Shown here in pieces: positions 16,214 to 24,092 of a stretch of 37,271 nt of DNA; position 1 is the first letter of the stretch; every line of letters begins with the position of its first letter. The notes beneath the pieces are model-generated. The model was given only the letters and a program-made list of their open reading frames with translations, searched no databases and was not told the DNA's origin. The stretch covers positions 1 to 37,271 of the forward strand of contig JAIPCC010000015.1 in the NCBI GenBank assembly GCA_021738405.1. The letters are read 5' to 3'. The position numbers and the translations under genes were made by a program. The stretch comes from Crocinitomicaceae bacterium. GTDB lineage: Bacteria; Bacteroidota; Bacteroidia; Flavobacteriales_D; Crocinitomicaceae.

Positions 16214-17029
16214 TTAGGGATTACAATGCGGGCAATATTGCGGATCTTCCGCCAACAGATCCTTTCTTTTTTCAATCGTTTGATGCTGGCAATGTGCGCA
16301 GCGATAGTTGAGATATGCATGCGTATTGGTTGCCTGTTTGCACCAAGCGCAGAGAAGCTGACCACTACGCTCAACAACTGAAAAGTCGGGTGCTGCGCAA
16401 TTCGGACAGCTGCTCTGCATGCGTCGAATTAGGTCTTGGCCAACTGCAGCAATAGTTTGTTGTCTTTTGGGATTCATGTGCGCCCGCAGGTCAGTTTCAA
16501 GCACCCATTTTGGGTGTTTTTGCAGCAATGGCAACAGTTCCTCTTCTTTTGTAAGGCCTTTGGCGATGACCTCACCGTTGTTGGCGTCTTTTAAAACCAA
16601 ACCTTGTACACCAAATTGAATGCTTGTCAAGAAATCAGTTAATTGCAAACTTCGGAAATCCAACTGCTGATGGCAAAGATCCATACTGACGCTGTGGCCA
16701 TATATTTCTAGGTTCTGGTCTAGGTCAATATACACAAGCCATTCTTCATTGACGTTCAGAAAGGGGCTGGCTGGATGAGGCCCAAATGAACCTTCGCTGG
16801 CAAGTCCTTGACGCTGATTGGCATGGGCCATTCCGGCGAGGCATTTTTCTTTGACCGTTTGCCGCGGACCTTCAATTCTTGGTGTAGTGCCGCAAAATGT
16901 ACCAAACTTGTCTGTGTCAAAGCCGAACGGCACAAAGAGTTCAACGCTAAGGGGTTCAAACAAAGGCTGAAGAATTTGCTCCTTAAGATGCTTGCTGCTG
17001 AGTAACAACTGAGATGGAAACATGGCCAT
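16214..17029 (-). CDS. DUF6671 family protein with two C-terminal zinc ribbons
   Basis: 271 residues (an alternative ATG two codons later, at 17023, is equally good). The first 190 or so are a globular domain with FGTFCGTTPRIEGPRQTVKE, EGSFGPHPASPF and NEEWLVYIDLDQ, which I recognise as the DUF6671 pattern. The C-terminus has four CxxC pairs at residues 208/211, 227/230, 244/247 and 266/269, enough for two zinc-ribbon modules. No catalytic role is known to me. It overlaps the upstream small gene by 47 nt and is 20 nt from the SbtA-like gene, so all three appear to be one operon. A link to inorganic carbon uptake is inferred from position only. Confidence 0.8.
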   Translation of the reverse strand: MAMFPSQLLLSSKHLKEQILQPLFEPLSVELFVPFGFDTDKFGTFCGTTPRIEGPRQTVKEKCLAGMAHANQRQGLASEGSFGPHPASPFLNVNEEWLVYIDLDQNLEIYGHSVSMDLCHQQLDFRSLQLTDFLTSIQFGVQGLVLKDANNGEVIAKGLTKEEELLPLLQKHPKWVLETDLRAHMNPKRQQTIAAVGQDLIRRMQSSCPNCAAPDFSVVERSGQLLCAWCKQATNTHAYLNYRCAHCQHQTIEKRKDLLAEDPQYCPHCNP

Positions 17030-17267
17030 TGATGTGCAACAGGGTAGCGGGGTCTAATGCTTTGAGTTCTTGGATCAGGTTCTTTTTGATGGCTTGTAAT
17101 TCTGAAAGTCTTTGCTCGGCTTGGGTATCGGGGGCGCCAAACATTTCTCGGTGTCTGAGCGTTTTTTGGGAGTGATAAGCAATTTTTTGTTGAATCAAGT
17201 TGCTCAATACCTCAAGTGCTTCCTCAGGATGATAACTACTTTGAATTAATTCAATTTCTTGTATCAT
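16983..17267 (-). CDS. Small helical protein upstream of the DUF6671 gene
   Basis: 94 residues from the ATG at 17267 (the longer frame starting at 17309 would add an unlikely Cys/Lys-rich leader). It is strongly helical, with LEVLSNLIQQKIAYHSQKTL and AEQRLSELQAIKKNLIQELK separated by a FGAPDTQ turn. The end is short and polar with HINGHVSISVV. I do not recognise the family. It is not evidently a PII-like SbtB, the usual SbtA partner in cyanobacteria. Its 3' end overlaps the DUF6671 gene, and it is the first gene of the set divergent from the LysR regulator, making it a candidate new partner of this permease cluster. Confidence 0.65.
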   Translation of the reverse strand: MIQEIELIQSSYHPEEALEVLSNLIQQKIAYHSQKTLRHREMFGAPDTQAEQRLSELQAIKKNLIQELKALDPATLLHINGHVSISVVTQQQAS

Positions 17268-17299
17268 GGAATTGATTTTTTTTTTGCAAATTTGGCACA

Positions 17300-17326
17300 T
17301 TATTATCATAAATAAATATATAATAA
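17300..17326. promoter_or_regulatory. Inverted repeat in the LysR/SbtA-cluster divergent region
   Basis: TTATTAT (17300-17306) and ATAATAA (17320-17326) are perfect inverted arms with a 13-nt spacer, in the 85-nt gap between the divergent genes. LysR regulators typically bind such AT-rich dyads between themselves and their target, so it is a candidate operator. The region is very AT-rich, so chance is possible. Confidence 0.4.
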
Positions 17327-17352
17327 AGATATATCCAACATAAATAAAACTT

Positions 17353-18300
17353 ATGAACTACACACTCAATCAACTCCGCATCTTTTTGAAGATCGTACAA
17401 AAGGAGAGCATTACCCGCGCAGCAGAAGCATTGTTCTTAACCCAGCCTGCTGTTTCTATACAGCTCAAGAACTTTCAAGATCAGTTCGATATTCCACTCA
17501 CAGAAATCGTCAATAAAAAATTGTACGTCACAGAATTTGGGCGTGAGGTAGCTGCAGCTGCTGAAAAGATTTTAGAAGAGGTTTATGCCATCAACTATAA
17601 AACATCGCAATACAAAGGGCAGCTCAGTGGTCGTTTACGGATCAGCGTCGTGTCTACCGGTAAGTACATCATTCCTTATCTCCTTGCAGACTTCATGAAG
17701 GCGCATCCTGGCGTTGAATTAGTACTCGATGTATCCAACCGCGCAAACGTAACACTCAATTTAGAAACCAATGAAACCGATTTTTCATTGGTTTCTGTTT
17801 TGCCAGATCGGCTCAATTTGGAAGAAATTCCGTGCATGAAAAACCAATTGTTTTTGGTGGGTAAAGAACCACTTTCTTTTGCAAAGAAGGGCCCGTGGCA
17901 CAAAGAGCTCGAAGACATCACATGGGTCAAGCGCGAAACCGGGTCGGCTACAAGAAAAGCACTTGATGAATTCCTTTCTAGCCACGACATTCAGGTCCGT
18001 CGCCACATCGAGCTCACTTCCAACGAAGCTGTTAAACAGGCGCTCATTGCAGGGTTGGGCTATTCGGTCATGCCACTCATTGGCATTCGCAACGAACTAC
18101 AATTAGGTCAACTCACTGTTTCTGCCTTGCCAGATTTACCACTAGAGTCTATGTGGCGCATGGTATGGCCCAAAGGCAAGAAGCACAGCGGTGTAGCGGC
18201 AGCATTTAAAACTTACCTGGAGCAAAATATGGCTCCGCTCATCGAAAAGAATTTTGGTTACATCGATGGCCTTACGGCTGTGCCAAAATCCATGATGTAA
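17353..18300 (+). CDS. LysR family regulator, CbbR/RbcR-like
   Basis: 315 residues. The N-terminal winged HTH (residues 1-60: LNQLRIFLKIVQKESITRAA, LFLTQPAVSIQLKNF) is followed by a linker helix and a periplasmic-binding-like effector domain (SGRLRISVVSTGKYIIPYLL, FMKAHPGVELVLDVSNR). The STGKYxxPxLL and LDVSNR features resemble CbbR/RbcR/CmpR regulators, which respond to carbon-fixation metabolites. It is divergent from the SbtA-like cluster across 85 nt, so it probably controls bicarbonate uptake. The 3' end overlaps the convergent hydrolase gene by 29 nt. Confidence 0.9.
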   Translation: MNYTLNQLRIFLKIVQKESITRAAEALFLTQPAVSIQLKNFQDQFDIPLTEIVNKKLYVTEFGREVAAAAEKILEEVYAINYKTSQYKGQLSGRLRISVVSTGKYIIPYLLADFMKAHPGVELVLDVSNRANVTLNLETNETDFSLVSVLPDRLNLEEIPCMKNQLFLVGKEPLSFAKKGPWHKELEDITWVKRETGSATRKALDEFLSSHDIQVRRHIELTSNEAVKQALIAGLGYSVMPLIGIRNELQLGQLTVSALPDLPLESMWRMVWPKGKKHSGVAAAFKTYLEQNMAPLIEKNFGYIDGLTAVPKSMM

Positions 18301-19675
18301 CCCATTCCATTAAAGTGGGGTCTAGGGTTAGTTCGAGGCTTGCATACTCTGCTAAATTGCAGCTTTCACATTGCTGAAACAAGTGATTGGCGCCTTCTAA
18401 AATGTAAAAAGTACTTTTCGAAAGAGAGGCAGCACTCATGTTCTTTCTGAATCCTTCTTGATTGGAAAGCGCAGGGACTTGAACGTCCTTACTCCCATTG
18501 ATTACCAAGAAAGGGAGGTTCAGTTGCGCGAGATATATTTTGCTCTCAAAGGCCAAAAATTGACGAGCCCACTCCTTGTTAAAGAAAGCAGTCATTTGTA
18601 TTTGTAGATCCTCCTGACTTGCACCGTCTAGCAGTTTGGCTGGAATGCTGTCCCAAACTTGTTTCAACCAAGTCTGATAAAGAGAAGGAAATGTTTTCTC
18701 GGAACTTTGAAGCGCAATTTCAGCTCCTTTACTATAAAGTCGTTGATTCCATGAGCATTCTACTTTAGAAAAACCCATGGCTTCTGGGATCAGATATTGC
18801 TGATCAATAAGCACTTCCTTGCCACTTGTGCCCACAGAAGCCGCTTCAATAATGCCCGCAATGTCTTTTGTTTGAACGGAAGCGCGCAAGGCGGTCATGC
18901 CACCTTCTGAATGTCCGTAGACATAAATCTTGGCTTTTGGAAAGGCTTTATGGAAGTACGCAATAATCGAAACCAAGTCAGTAGCGAAATCAACTTGTGT
19001 TGCGCTTTCAAATTTACCGGTGCTCTTTCCAACGCCACGGTCATCGTAGCGGTAAGAGGCGATGCCTTTTCTACCTAAATGATCGGCCAAAACCCAAAAT
19101 GGTTTGTGTCCTAAAATTTCACAATTGCGGTCTTGTGCACCTGAACCGGACACCATAATAACGAGTGGGAAGGTACTCGCTTTCTCGAATTCTGGCAGGA
19201 TGAGGTTTCCAGAAATCTTGATTTTTTTGGTCGTAGCGATCTCGATTTCTTGTTCTTTATAGGGGAAGGGTGCTTTGGGTTCTTGTATTTTGCCTGCCAC
19301 TTCTTTCATGGTTTGCACTTCTTTGTAAAACACAGCCTTCCAGGTCAGACCTGATTGCGCCATTGTGCCTACCAATGAGTCTCCTTGCAGTTTGGCAGCG
19401 TAGGTGAGGCCAATCATTTTCCAGCTGAACCAAAGGCTGTCGCTAAACAACGCGTAGTCTTCCATGGTTTGTGGCTTGAGCTTGGGTTGGTCGGGTATTG
19501 AAACCACAATTGAGCCGTCGCGCCCGATACCTTCAACTTGTAAATCCATTAACAAAGATTTGCCCGCTACCTGAAAATTGCTGTGCCAAGTGCCTTGAAT
19601 TTGTGCGTAATAAGTTGATTCAATAAATGGAAGGATGAATAATAAGACAAGGTAGTTCAGCTTCATTTTTTTCAT
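18272..19675 (-). CDS. Secreted alpha/beta hydrolase
   Basis: 467 residues. A signal peptide (KLNYLVLLFILPFIESTYYAQ) is followed by an N-terminal beta-rich domain (to about residue 140; IQGTWHSNFQVAGKSLLMDL). The C-terminal hydrolase has LVIMVSGSGAQDRN, SYRYDDRGVGKS, the nucleophile elbow GHSEGG, a late Asp (NGSKDVQVP) and the catalytic His in GANHLFQ. This layout is shared by many Bacteroidota exported esterase/peptidase-like hydrolases; the substrate is unknown. Its end overlaps the LysR gene. About 46 nt separate it from mtnA upstream. Confidence 0.88.
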   Translation of the reverse strand: MKKMKLNYLVLLFILPFIESTYYAQIQGTWHSNFQVAGKSLLMDLQVEGIGRDGSIVVSIPDQPKLKPQTMEDYALFSDSLWFSWKMIGLTYAAKLQGDSLVGTMAQSGLTWKAVFYKEVQTMKEVAGKIQEPKAPFPYKEQEIEIATTKKIKISGNLILPEFEKASTFPLVIMVSGSGAQDRNCEILGHKPFWVLADHLGRKGIASYRYDDRGVGKSTGKFESATQVDFATDLVSIIAYFHKAFPKAKIYVYGHSEGGMTALRASVQTKDIAGIIEAASVGTSGKEVLIDQQYLIPEAMGFSKVECSWNQRLYSKGAEIALQSSEKTFPSLYQTWLKQVWDSIPAKLLDGASQEDLQIQMTAFFNKEWARQFLAFESKIYLAQLNLPFLVINGSKDVQVPALSNQEGFRKNMSAASLSKSTFYILEGANHLFQQCESCNLAEYASLELTLDPTLMEWVTSWILAQP

Positions 19676-19721
19676 AATTAGGTTGTAAGAAATTGGATCA
19701 ACAAATTAATAAATTAACAAA

Positions 19722-20810
19722 TCAAGATTTATATTCAGGGAATAAGCTTAGAATCCCTTCTTCAGAAGCTGCGCAAATACCGCGTTCTGTTATGAGGCCG
19801 CTCACCAAACGGGCAGGCGTCACATCAAAGCCGTAGTTGGCTGCAGGGGTGGTTTCGGGGCAAATCAGTACGGGTTCTATTTTACCTGCTGCCGATTTAC
19901 CAATTACATACTTGACTTCATTTTGGTCGCGTTCCTCGATCGGAATTTCTCGGAGGCCGTCGCGGATGTTCATGTCGAGGGTCGTGGAGGGCAACGCCAC
20001 GTAAAATGGAATGTTGTTGTCTTGGGCAGCAAGAGCCTTGAGATAGGTGCCTATTTTGTTAGCGACATCGCCGTTTCTGGTGGTGCGGTCTGTGCCGACG
20101 ATGACGAGGTCTACCATGCCGTGTTGCATAAGGTGCCCGCCAGTGTTGTCTACAATTAAAGTGTGGTCAACGCCATGACGCGTGAGTTCGTAGGCCGTGA
20201 GGTTGGCGCCTTGGTTGCGAGGGCGCGTTTCGTCGACCCATACGTGCACTTTAATGCCCTTTTGAACAGCTTGATAGATTGGCGAGGTAATCGTACCCCA
20301 CTCAATGCAACCGAGCATTCCGGCGTTGCAATGTGTTAAAATTTGTACGGGCTCGCCATTTTTTTGGGCAGCAATGGCCTCGATGAGTGGCAAACCGTGC
20401 ACGCCGATCATGCGGCAGGTTTCGATGTCTTCATCAACAATCCGCTGCGCTTCTGCCCAGGCACCCTCCACAAAGTCTGTAGCTTCGTCTAGGGCATGGC
20501 GCATGCGGTCTAGCGCCCAAAATAAGTTGACTGCCGTTGGACGCGATGCCCTCAGCGTACTGAAAGCCTCATCTAAGAAACTGCCATCTAGGCCTTCATG
20601 GACCATTTGGCGCACAGCCAGGAAAATTCCGTAGGCTGCGGTAGCGCCAATAAGCGGAGCTCCGCGGACGGTCATGTTGCGAATGGCCAAGTCGGCGTCT
20701 TTGTAGGTTTGCAGTTTCACCACCACAAACTCGTGTGGCAATTGACGTTGGTCAATGACTTCTACATCGCGCTGTGGGGTGGTCCAGATGGTTCTAAATG
20801 TTGTTGACAT
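19722..20810 (-). CDS. mtnA: S-methyl-5-thioribose-1-phosphate isomerase
   Basis: 362 residues, typical for MtnA. The enzyme isomerises methylthioribose-1-phosphate to methylthioribulose-1-phosphate in the methionine salvage pathway. Motifs: NMTVRGAPLIGATAAYG (substrate loop), ILTHCNAGMLGCIEWGT with the catalytic Cys, VDETRPRNQGANLTAYEL, and VDLVIVGTDRTTRNGDVANK with the catalytic Asp. It follows metK on the same strand, but a terminator hairpin lies 17 nt before its ATG. No other salvage genes (mtnK, mtnB-D) are in the window. Confidence 0.95.
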   Translation of the reverse strand: MSTTFRTIWTTPQRDVEVIDQRQLPHEFVVVKLQTYKDADLAIRNMTVRGAPLIGATAAYGIFLAVRQMVHEGLDGSFLDEAFSTLRASRPTAVNLFWALDRMRHALDEATDFVEGAWAEAQRIVDEDIETCRMIGVHGLPLIEAIAAQKNGEPVQILTHCNAGMLGCIEWGTITSPIYQAVQKGIKVHVWVDETRPRNQGANLTAYELTRHGVDHTLIVDNTGGHLMQHGMVDLVIVGTDRTTRNGDVANKIGTYLKALAAQDNNIPFYVALPSTTLDMNIRDGLREIPIEERDQNEVKYVIGKSAAGKIEPVLICPETTPAANYGFDVTPARLVSGLITERGICAASEEGILSLFPEYKS

Positions 20811-20827
20811 AGGGCATATAAATTAAA

Positions 20828-20849
20828 AAAGCCCGTTTGAACGGGCTTT
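20828..20849 (-). terminator. Rho-independent terminator after metK
   Basis: The stem AAAGCCCG/CGGGCTTT with a short T/A-rich loop is followed, on the minus strand, by TTTTTTAATT. It sits 11 nt past the metK stop and only 17 nt before the mtnA start, so mtnA needs read-through or a promoter overlapping the hairpin. Confidence 0.85.
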
Positions 20850-20860
20850 CTGAGTTTGTA

Positions 20861-22117
20861 TTAAAGGCCGAAAGCCGTTTTGATTTGGTCTACGTAATCG
20901 AGTTTTTCCCAAGTGAAGAGCTCTACTTCGCGGCTCACTTTGCTGCCGTCTGGCGCTGTAAAGTGTTTGGTCACGACCTCATTGGTGCGTCCCATGTGGC
21001 CATAAGCTGCCGTTTCTTGGTAAATAGGATTGCGCAATTTGAGGCGCTGCTCGATGAAGTAAGGGCGCATGTCGAAGATTTCGCCGATTTTGATGGCCAT
21101 ATCGCCGTCGCTCATTGCTACTTTAGAAGTGCCGTAAGTATTGATGTACAAACCACAAGGCTCCGCTACACCAATGGCGTAAGAAACCTGCACAAGTACT
21201 TCGTCGCACAAACCTGCTGCCACCATGTTTTTGGCAATATGACGCGTTGCGTAAGCTGCAGAGCGGTCTACTTTAGATGGATCTTTTCCGGAGAAAGCAC
21301 CACCGCCGTGCGCACCTTTACCACCGTAGGTATCCACGATGATTTTGCGTCCGGTCAGGCCGGTGTCACCATGAGGCCCACCAATTACAAATTTGCCCGT
21401 TGGATTGATGTGGTAGGTGATGGCGTCGTCGAATAAAGCTTGCAAAGCAGGCTTGAGTTTCGCTTTTACGCGTGGAATCGCGATTTCGATGATGTCTTTT
21501 TTGATTTTAGCCAACATTTCTGCTTCTGGAGCGAAGTCGTCGTGTTGGGTAGAAACAACAATAGTGTCGATGCGTTGCGGCACGTTGTCGTCGGAATATT
21601 CGATGGTGACTTGCGATTTGGCATCTGGGCGCAAATAAGGAATGAGTGCCGCTTCGTTGTTGCGAATAGCAGACATCTCTTCTAAGATTTTGTGAGCCAA
21701 ATCTAAGGCCAATGGCATGTAGTTATCTGTTTCTTTGGTGGCGTAGCCAAACATCATACCTTGGTCACCAGCGCCTTGGTCTTCTGGGTTGCTGCGTTCT
21801 ACACCTTGATTGATATCAGAAGATTGTTCGTGTATAGCCGATAAGATACCACAGGAATTGGCATCGAACATGTATTCCGATTTGGTGTAACCAATTTTGC
21901 GAATGGTTTCGCGGGCAATTTTTTGAACGTCGAGGTAAACATTAGACTTCACTTCGCCTGCCAACACCACCTGACCTGTGGTTACGAGGGTTTCGCAAGC
22001 AACTTTCGAACTTGGGTCAAAAGCCATAAAGTTGTCGATGAGCGCATCTGAAATTTGATCAGAGACTTTATCTGGGTGTCCTTCTGAAACGGACTCGGAT
22101 GTAAATAGGTATGCCAT
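20861..22117 (-). CDS. metK: S-adenosylmethionine synthase
   Basis: About 418 residues from the ATG at 22117 ([18 protein letters not shown]; an in-frame ATG at 22126 is an alternative). It makes SAM from methionine and ATP. Key motifs are [46 protein letters not shown], and the [19 protein letters not shown] segment near the active site. The -7 element TAACTTTG is 20 nt upstream. A SAM riboswitch does not fit in the 25-nt gap. Confidence 0.96.
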   Translation of the reverse strand: MAYLFTSESVSEGHPDKVSDQISDALIDNFMAFDPSSKVACETLVTTGQVVLAGEVKSNVYLDVQKIARETIRKIGYTKSEYMFDANSCGILSAIHEQSSDINQGVERSNPEDQGAGDQGMMFGYATKETDNYMPLALDLAHKILEEMSAIRNNEAALIPYLRPDAKSQVTIEYSDDNVPQRIDTIVVSTQHDDFAPEAEMLAKIKKDIIEIAIPRVKAKLKPALQALFDDAITYHINPTGKFVIGGPHGDTGLTGRKIIVDTYGGKGAHGGGAFSGKDPSKVDRSAAYATRHIAKNMVAAGLCDEVLVQVSYAIGVAEPCGLYINTYGTSKVAMSDGDMAIKIGEIFDMRPYFIEQRLKLRNPIYQETAAYGHMGRTNEVVTKHFTAPDGSKVSREVELFTWEKLDYVDQIKTAFGL

Positions 22118-22137
22118 GGGCTTCAAATATTAGGTCG

Positions 22138-22145
22138 CAAAGTTA
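22138..22145 (-). promoter_or_regulatory. -7 promoter element for metK
   Basis: The minus strand reads TAACTTTG, a perfect TAnnTTTG, overlapping the stop codon of the upstream dehydrogenase gene and 20 nt before the metK ATG. Confidence 0.5.
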
Positions 22146-23306
22146 CAAAATAAATTTGCTTTGCTCGCGCGCTTTTCTGCGCAGCAAAGGATTGGGTCGG
22201 TAGCGGTCTTCGCCGTATTCGGCAAACAAAGTTTCAAGCCGCTCGAGTACCCAGACTGCACCGAGTTCGTCTGCCCATGCCAATAAGCCTTTCGGGTAGT
22301 TGACGCCTTTTGTCATGGCGAGGTCTACAGCCTCTGGGCTGGCCACTTGCATGAACACTGCATCAGCAGCTTCATTGATCAAGAGTACGAGAATGCGCTC
22401 AAAAATTTGTCGACCCAAGTTGTGGTCTTCGGTAGGAGCAGGTGCGGTGCTGTCTTCTTTGTAGTCGTAAAATCCTCTGCCCGATTTTCTGCCTAGAAAC
22501 CCAGCTTCCATGTGTCGCTTTTGGGTAAAAGACGGCTTGAAGCGCGGGTCGTAGTAAAATGCAGCAAAGACGGTTTCGGTGACCGTATAATTGATGTCGT
22601 TGCCGATGTAGTCCATGAGGGTGAAGGGGCCCATCTTGAAGCCGCCAATTGTGGTCATGGCCCAATCTATCGTGGCAAAGTCTGCCAAGCCTTCTTCGTA
22701 AATGCGGAGAGCTTCTCCGTAAAAAGGCCGCGCTACTCTATTGACAATAAAACCTGGCGTGTCTTTACACACCACAACGGTTTTGTACCAACTGGTGATC
22801 AATTGTTCAATGCGTTGGGTGTTTTCATCGGATGTAGCTACACCAGGAATCACTTCAACGAGTGGCATGAGCGTGGCAGGATTGAAAAAATGAATTCCCA
22901 TGAAGCGGCTCGCGTCTTGTAAACAGGCACCAATAGAGGCGATGGATAAAGAAGAGGTGTTGCTGGCCAGTACGCATGTGGGCCCTACAACTTGTTCGAG
23001 CTGCTGAAAAACTTGGTGCTTGATACCCAAATTTTCGACGATGGCTTCTATGACCAAACTCGCTTGGCTGTGTTCGCTCAGTTGGGTCGAAAACTGAAGG
23101 TTTTGCAGGATTTCTTGCCCTGATTCAGCTGAAAACTTGCCTTTTTCAACGAGTTTATCGATACTTTTTTTGATTTGTTGCTCGGCGCGCAAAAGCTGCT
23201 CGGGGTTGGTATCGCTCAAAACAACTTTATGCCCAGCTTGGGCGGCTACTTGGGCAATGCCGGCACCCATTGTGCCCGCGCCAATTACACCAATTATTTC
23301 TTTCAT
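22143..23306 (-). CDS. 3-hydroxyacyl-CoA dehydrogenase (PaaH-like)
   Basis: 387 residues, slightly longer than the roughly 280-residue single-domain form because of a C-terminal extension with a second dehydrogenase C-domain-like half (NEAADAVFMQVASPEAVDLA). NAD-binding motif GAGTMGAGIAQVAAQAG (residues 9-25); catalytic His in FMGIHFFNPATLMPLVEV; NTSSLSI; KDTPGFIVNRVARP. It oxidises 3-hydroxyacyl-CoA; resemblance to the PaaH/PaaC type of the phenylacetate pathway suggests that role, but a general beta-oxidation function is equally possible. The PaaG-like gene lies 1 nt upstream. Confidence 0.9.
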   Translation of the reverse strand: MKEIIGVIGAGTMGAGIAQVAAQAGHKVVLSDTNPEQLLRAEQQIKKSIDKLVEKGKFSAESGQEILQNLQFSTQLSEHSQASLVIEAIVENLGIKHQVFQQLEQVVGPTCVLASNTSSLSIASIGACLQDASRFMGIHFFNPATLMPLVEVIPGVATSDENTQRIEQLITSWYKTVVVCKDTPGFIVNRVARPFYGEALRIYEEGLADFATIDWAMTTIGGFKMGPFTLMDYIGNDINYTVTETVFAAFYYDPRFKPSFTQKRHMEAGFLGRKSGRGFYDYKEDSTAPAPTEDHNLGRQIFERILVLLINEAADAVFMQVASPEAVDLAMTKGVNYPKGLLAWADELGAVWVLERLETLFAEYGEDRYRPNPLLRRKAREQSKFIL

Positions 23307-23307
23307 T

Positions 23308-24084
23308 TTAGTGTCCTTTAAATTCAGGGTTTCTTTTCTCGAGAAAGGCTGTGACTCCTTCTTTGAAGTCGTGCGTTTGCCCAGCTTCGGTTTGCAAGAC
23401 TTCTTCGATATGTAATTGCTTTTCTAGTGAATGATTCAAACTCAGGTTGAGGGCTCTTTTGGTGAGTCCTAGGCCTTTGGTGGGCATTTGTGCCATTTGG
23501 CTGGCGAGTTTGGCCACTGCTGCACTGAAATCTTCGTCGGCAACGGCCTTGTAAATCATGTTCATTTGTTCGGCGTCTTTGGCCATTACTTTTTCGCCGG
23601 TCATCATGAGTGCCGTTGCTTTTTGCAGCCCAACCAAGCGCGGCAATATGAAGGTGCCACCCGAATCTGGAATGAGTCCAATTTTTGAAAAGGCTTGAAT
23701 AAAAGAGGCGCTTTCTTTGGCCAAAACGAGATCACAAGCCAGTGCAATGTTGGCGCCAGCACCTGCAGCTACACCGTTAACGGCAGCAATAACAGGCTTT
23801 TCGAGTGCGCGTATTTTCAAGATGATCGGGTTGTAATGTTCGGCCACAATTTGCTGTAAGGCTGGGCCTTCCGGATCAGTTGCTTCAGAGAGGTCTTGCC
23901 CGGCGCAAAAGGCTTTTCCTTCTCCGGTTAACACAACTACTCTGATCTTGTCATCAGAACTACAGCGGTCGAGTTCAGCTTGCAATTGCAGGGCCATTGT
24001 GCGGTTGAAAGAATTGAATACAGTTGGTCTGTTCAAGGTGAGGGTAAGGACGCCCTCTTCAAAATGAGAAATAATTGCTGACAT
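23308..24084 (-). CDS. Enoyl-CoA hydratase/isomerase family protein (PaaG-like)
   Basis: 258 residues of the crotonase fold. The oxyanion-hole segments are AFCAGQDLSEA and GVAAGAGANIALACDLVLA. The later IGLIPDSGGTFILPRLVG has Asp where PaaG (1,2-epoxyphenylacetyl-CoA isomerase) carries its catalytic acid, in contrast to the Glu of enoyl hydratases. That favours a PaaG-type isomerase; ordinary enoyl-CoA isomerase is the alternative. It is 1 nt from the PaaH-like gene and 8 nt downstream of a WYL regulator gene. No other phenylacetate genes (paaABCDE, paaK, paaZ) are seen. Confidence 0.88.
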   Translation of the reverse strand: MSAIISHFEEGVLTLTLNRPTVFNSFNRTMALQLQAELDRCSSDDKIRVVVLTGEGKAFCAGQDLSEATDPEGPALQQIVAEHYNPIILKIRALEKPVIAAVNGVAAGAGANIALACDLVLAKESASFIQAFSKIGLIPDSGGTFILPRLVGLQKATALMMTGEKVMAKDAEQMNMIYKAVADEDFSAAVAKLASQMAQMPTKGLGLTKRALNLSLNHSLEKQLHIEEVLQTEAGQTHDFKEGVTAFLEKRNPEFKGH

Positions 24085-24092
24085 ATTTTTTT

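Noticed and set aside
20837-21436. A 199-codon open frame on the plus strand opposite metK
   Set aside because: It lies entirely opposite metK, which has all its motifs, starts within the metK terminator, and its translation shows no domain features.
22118-22145. A possible SAM riboswitch before metK
   Set aside because: Only about 25 nt separate metK from the upstream gene, far too short, and a normal -7 element sits there.
22143-24084. A full phenylacetate degradation cluster
   Set aside because: Only PaaG- and PaaH-like genes are present; the oxygenase, ligase and ring-opening genes are absent from the window.
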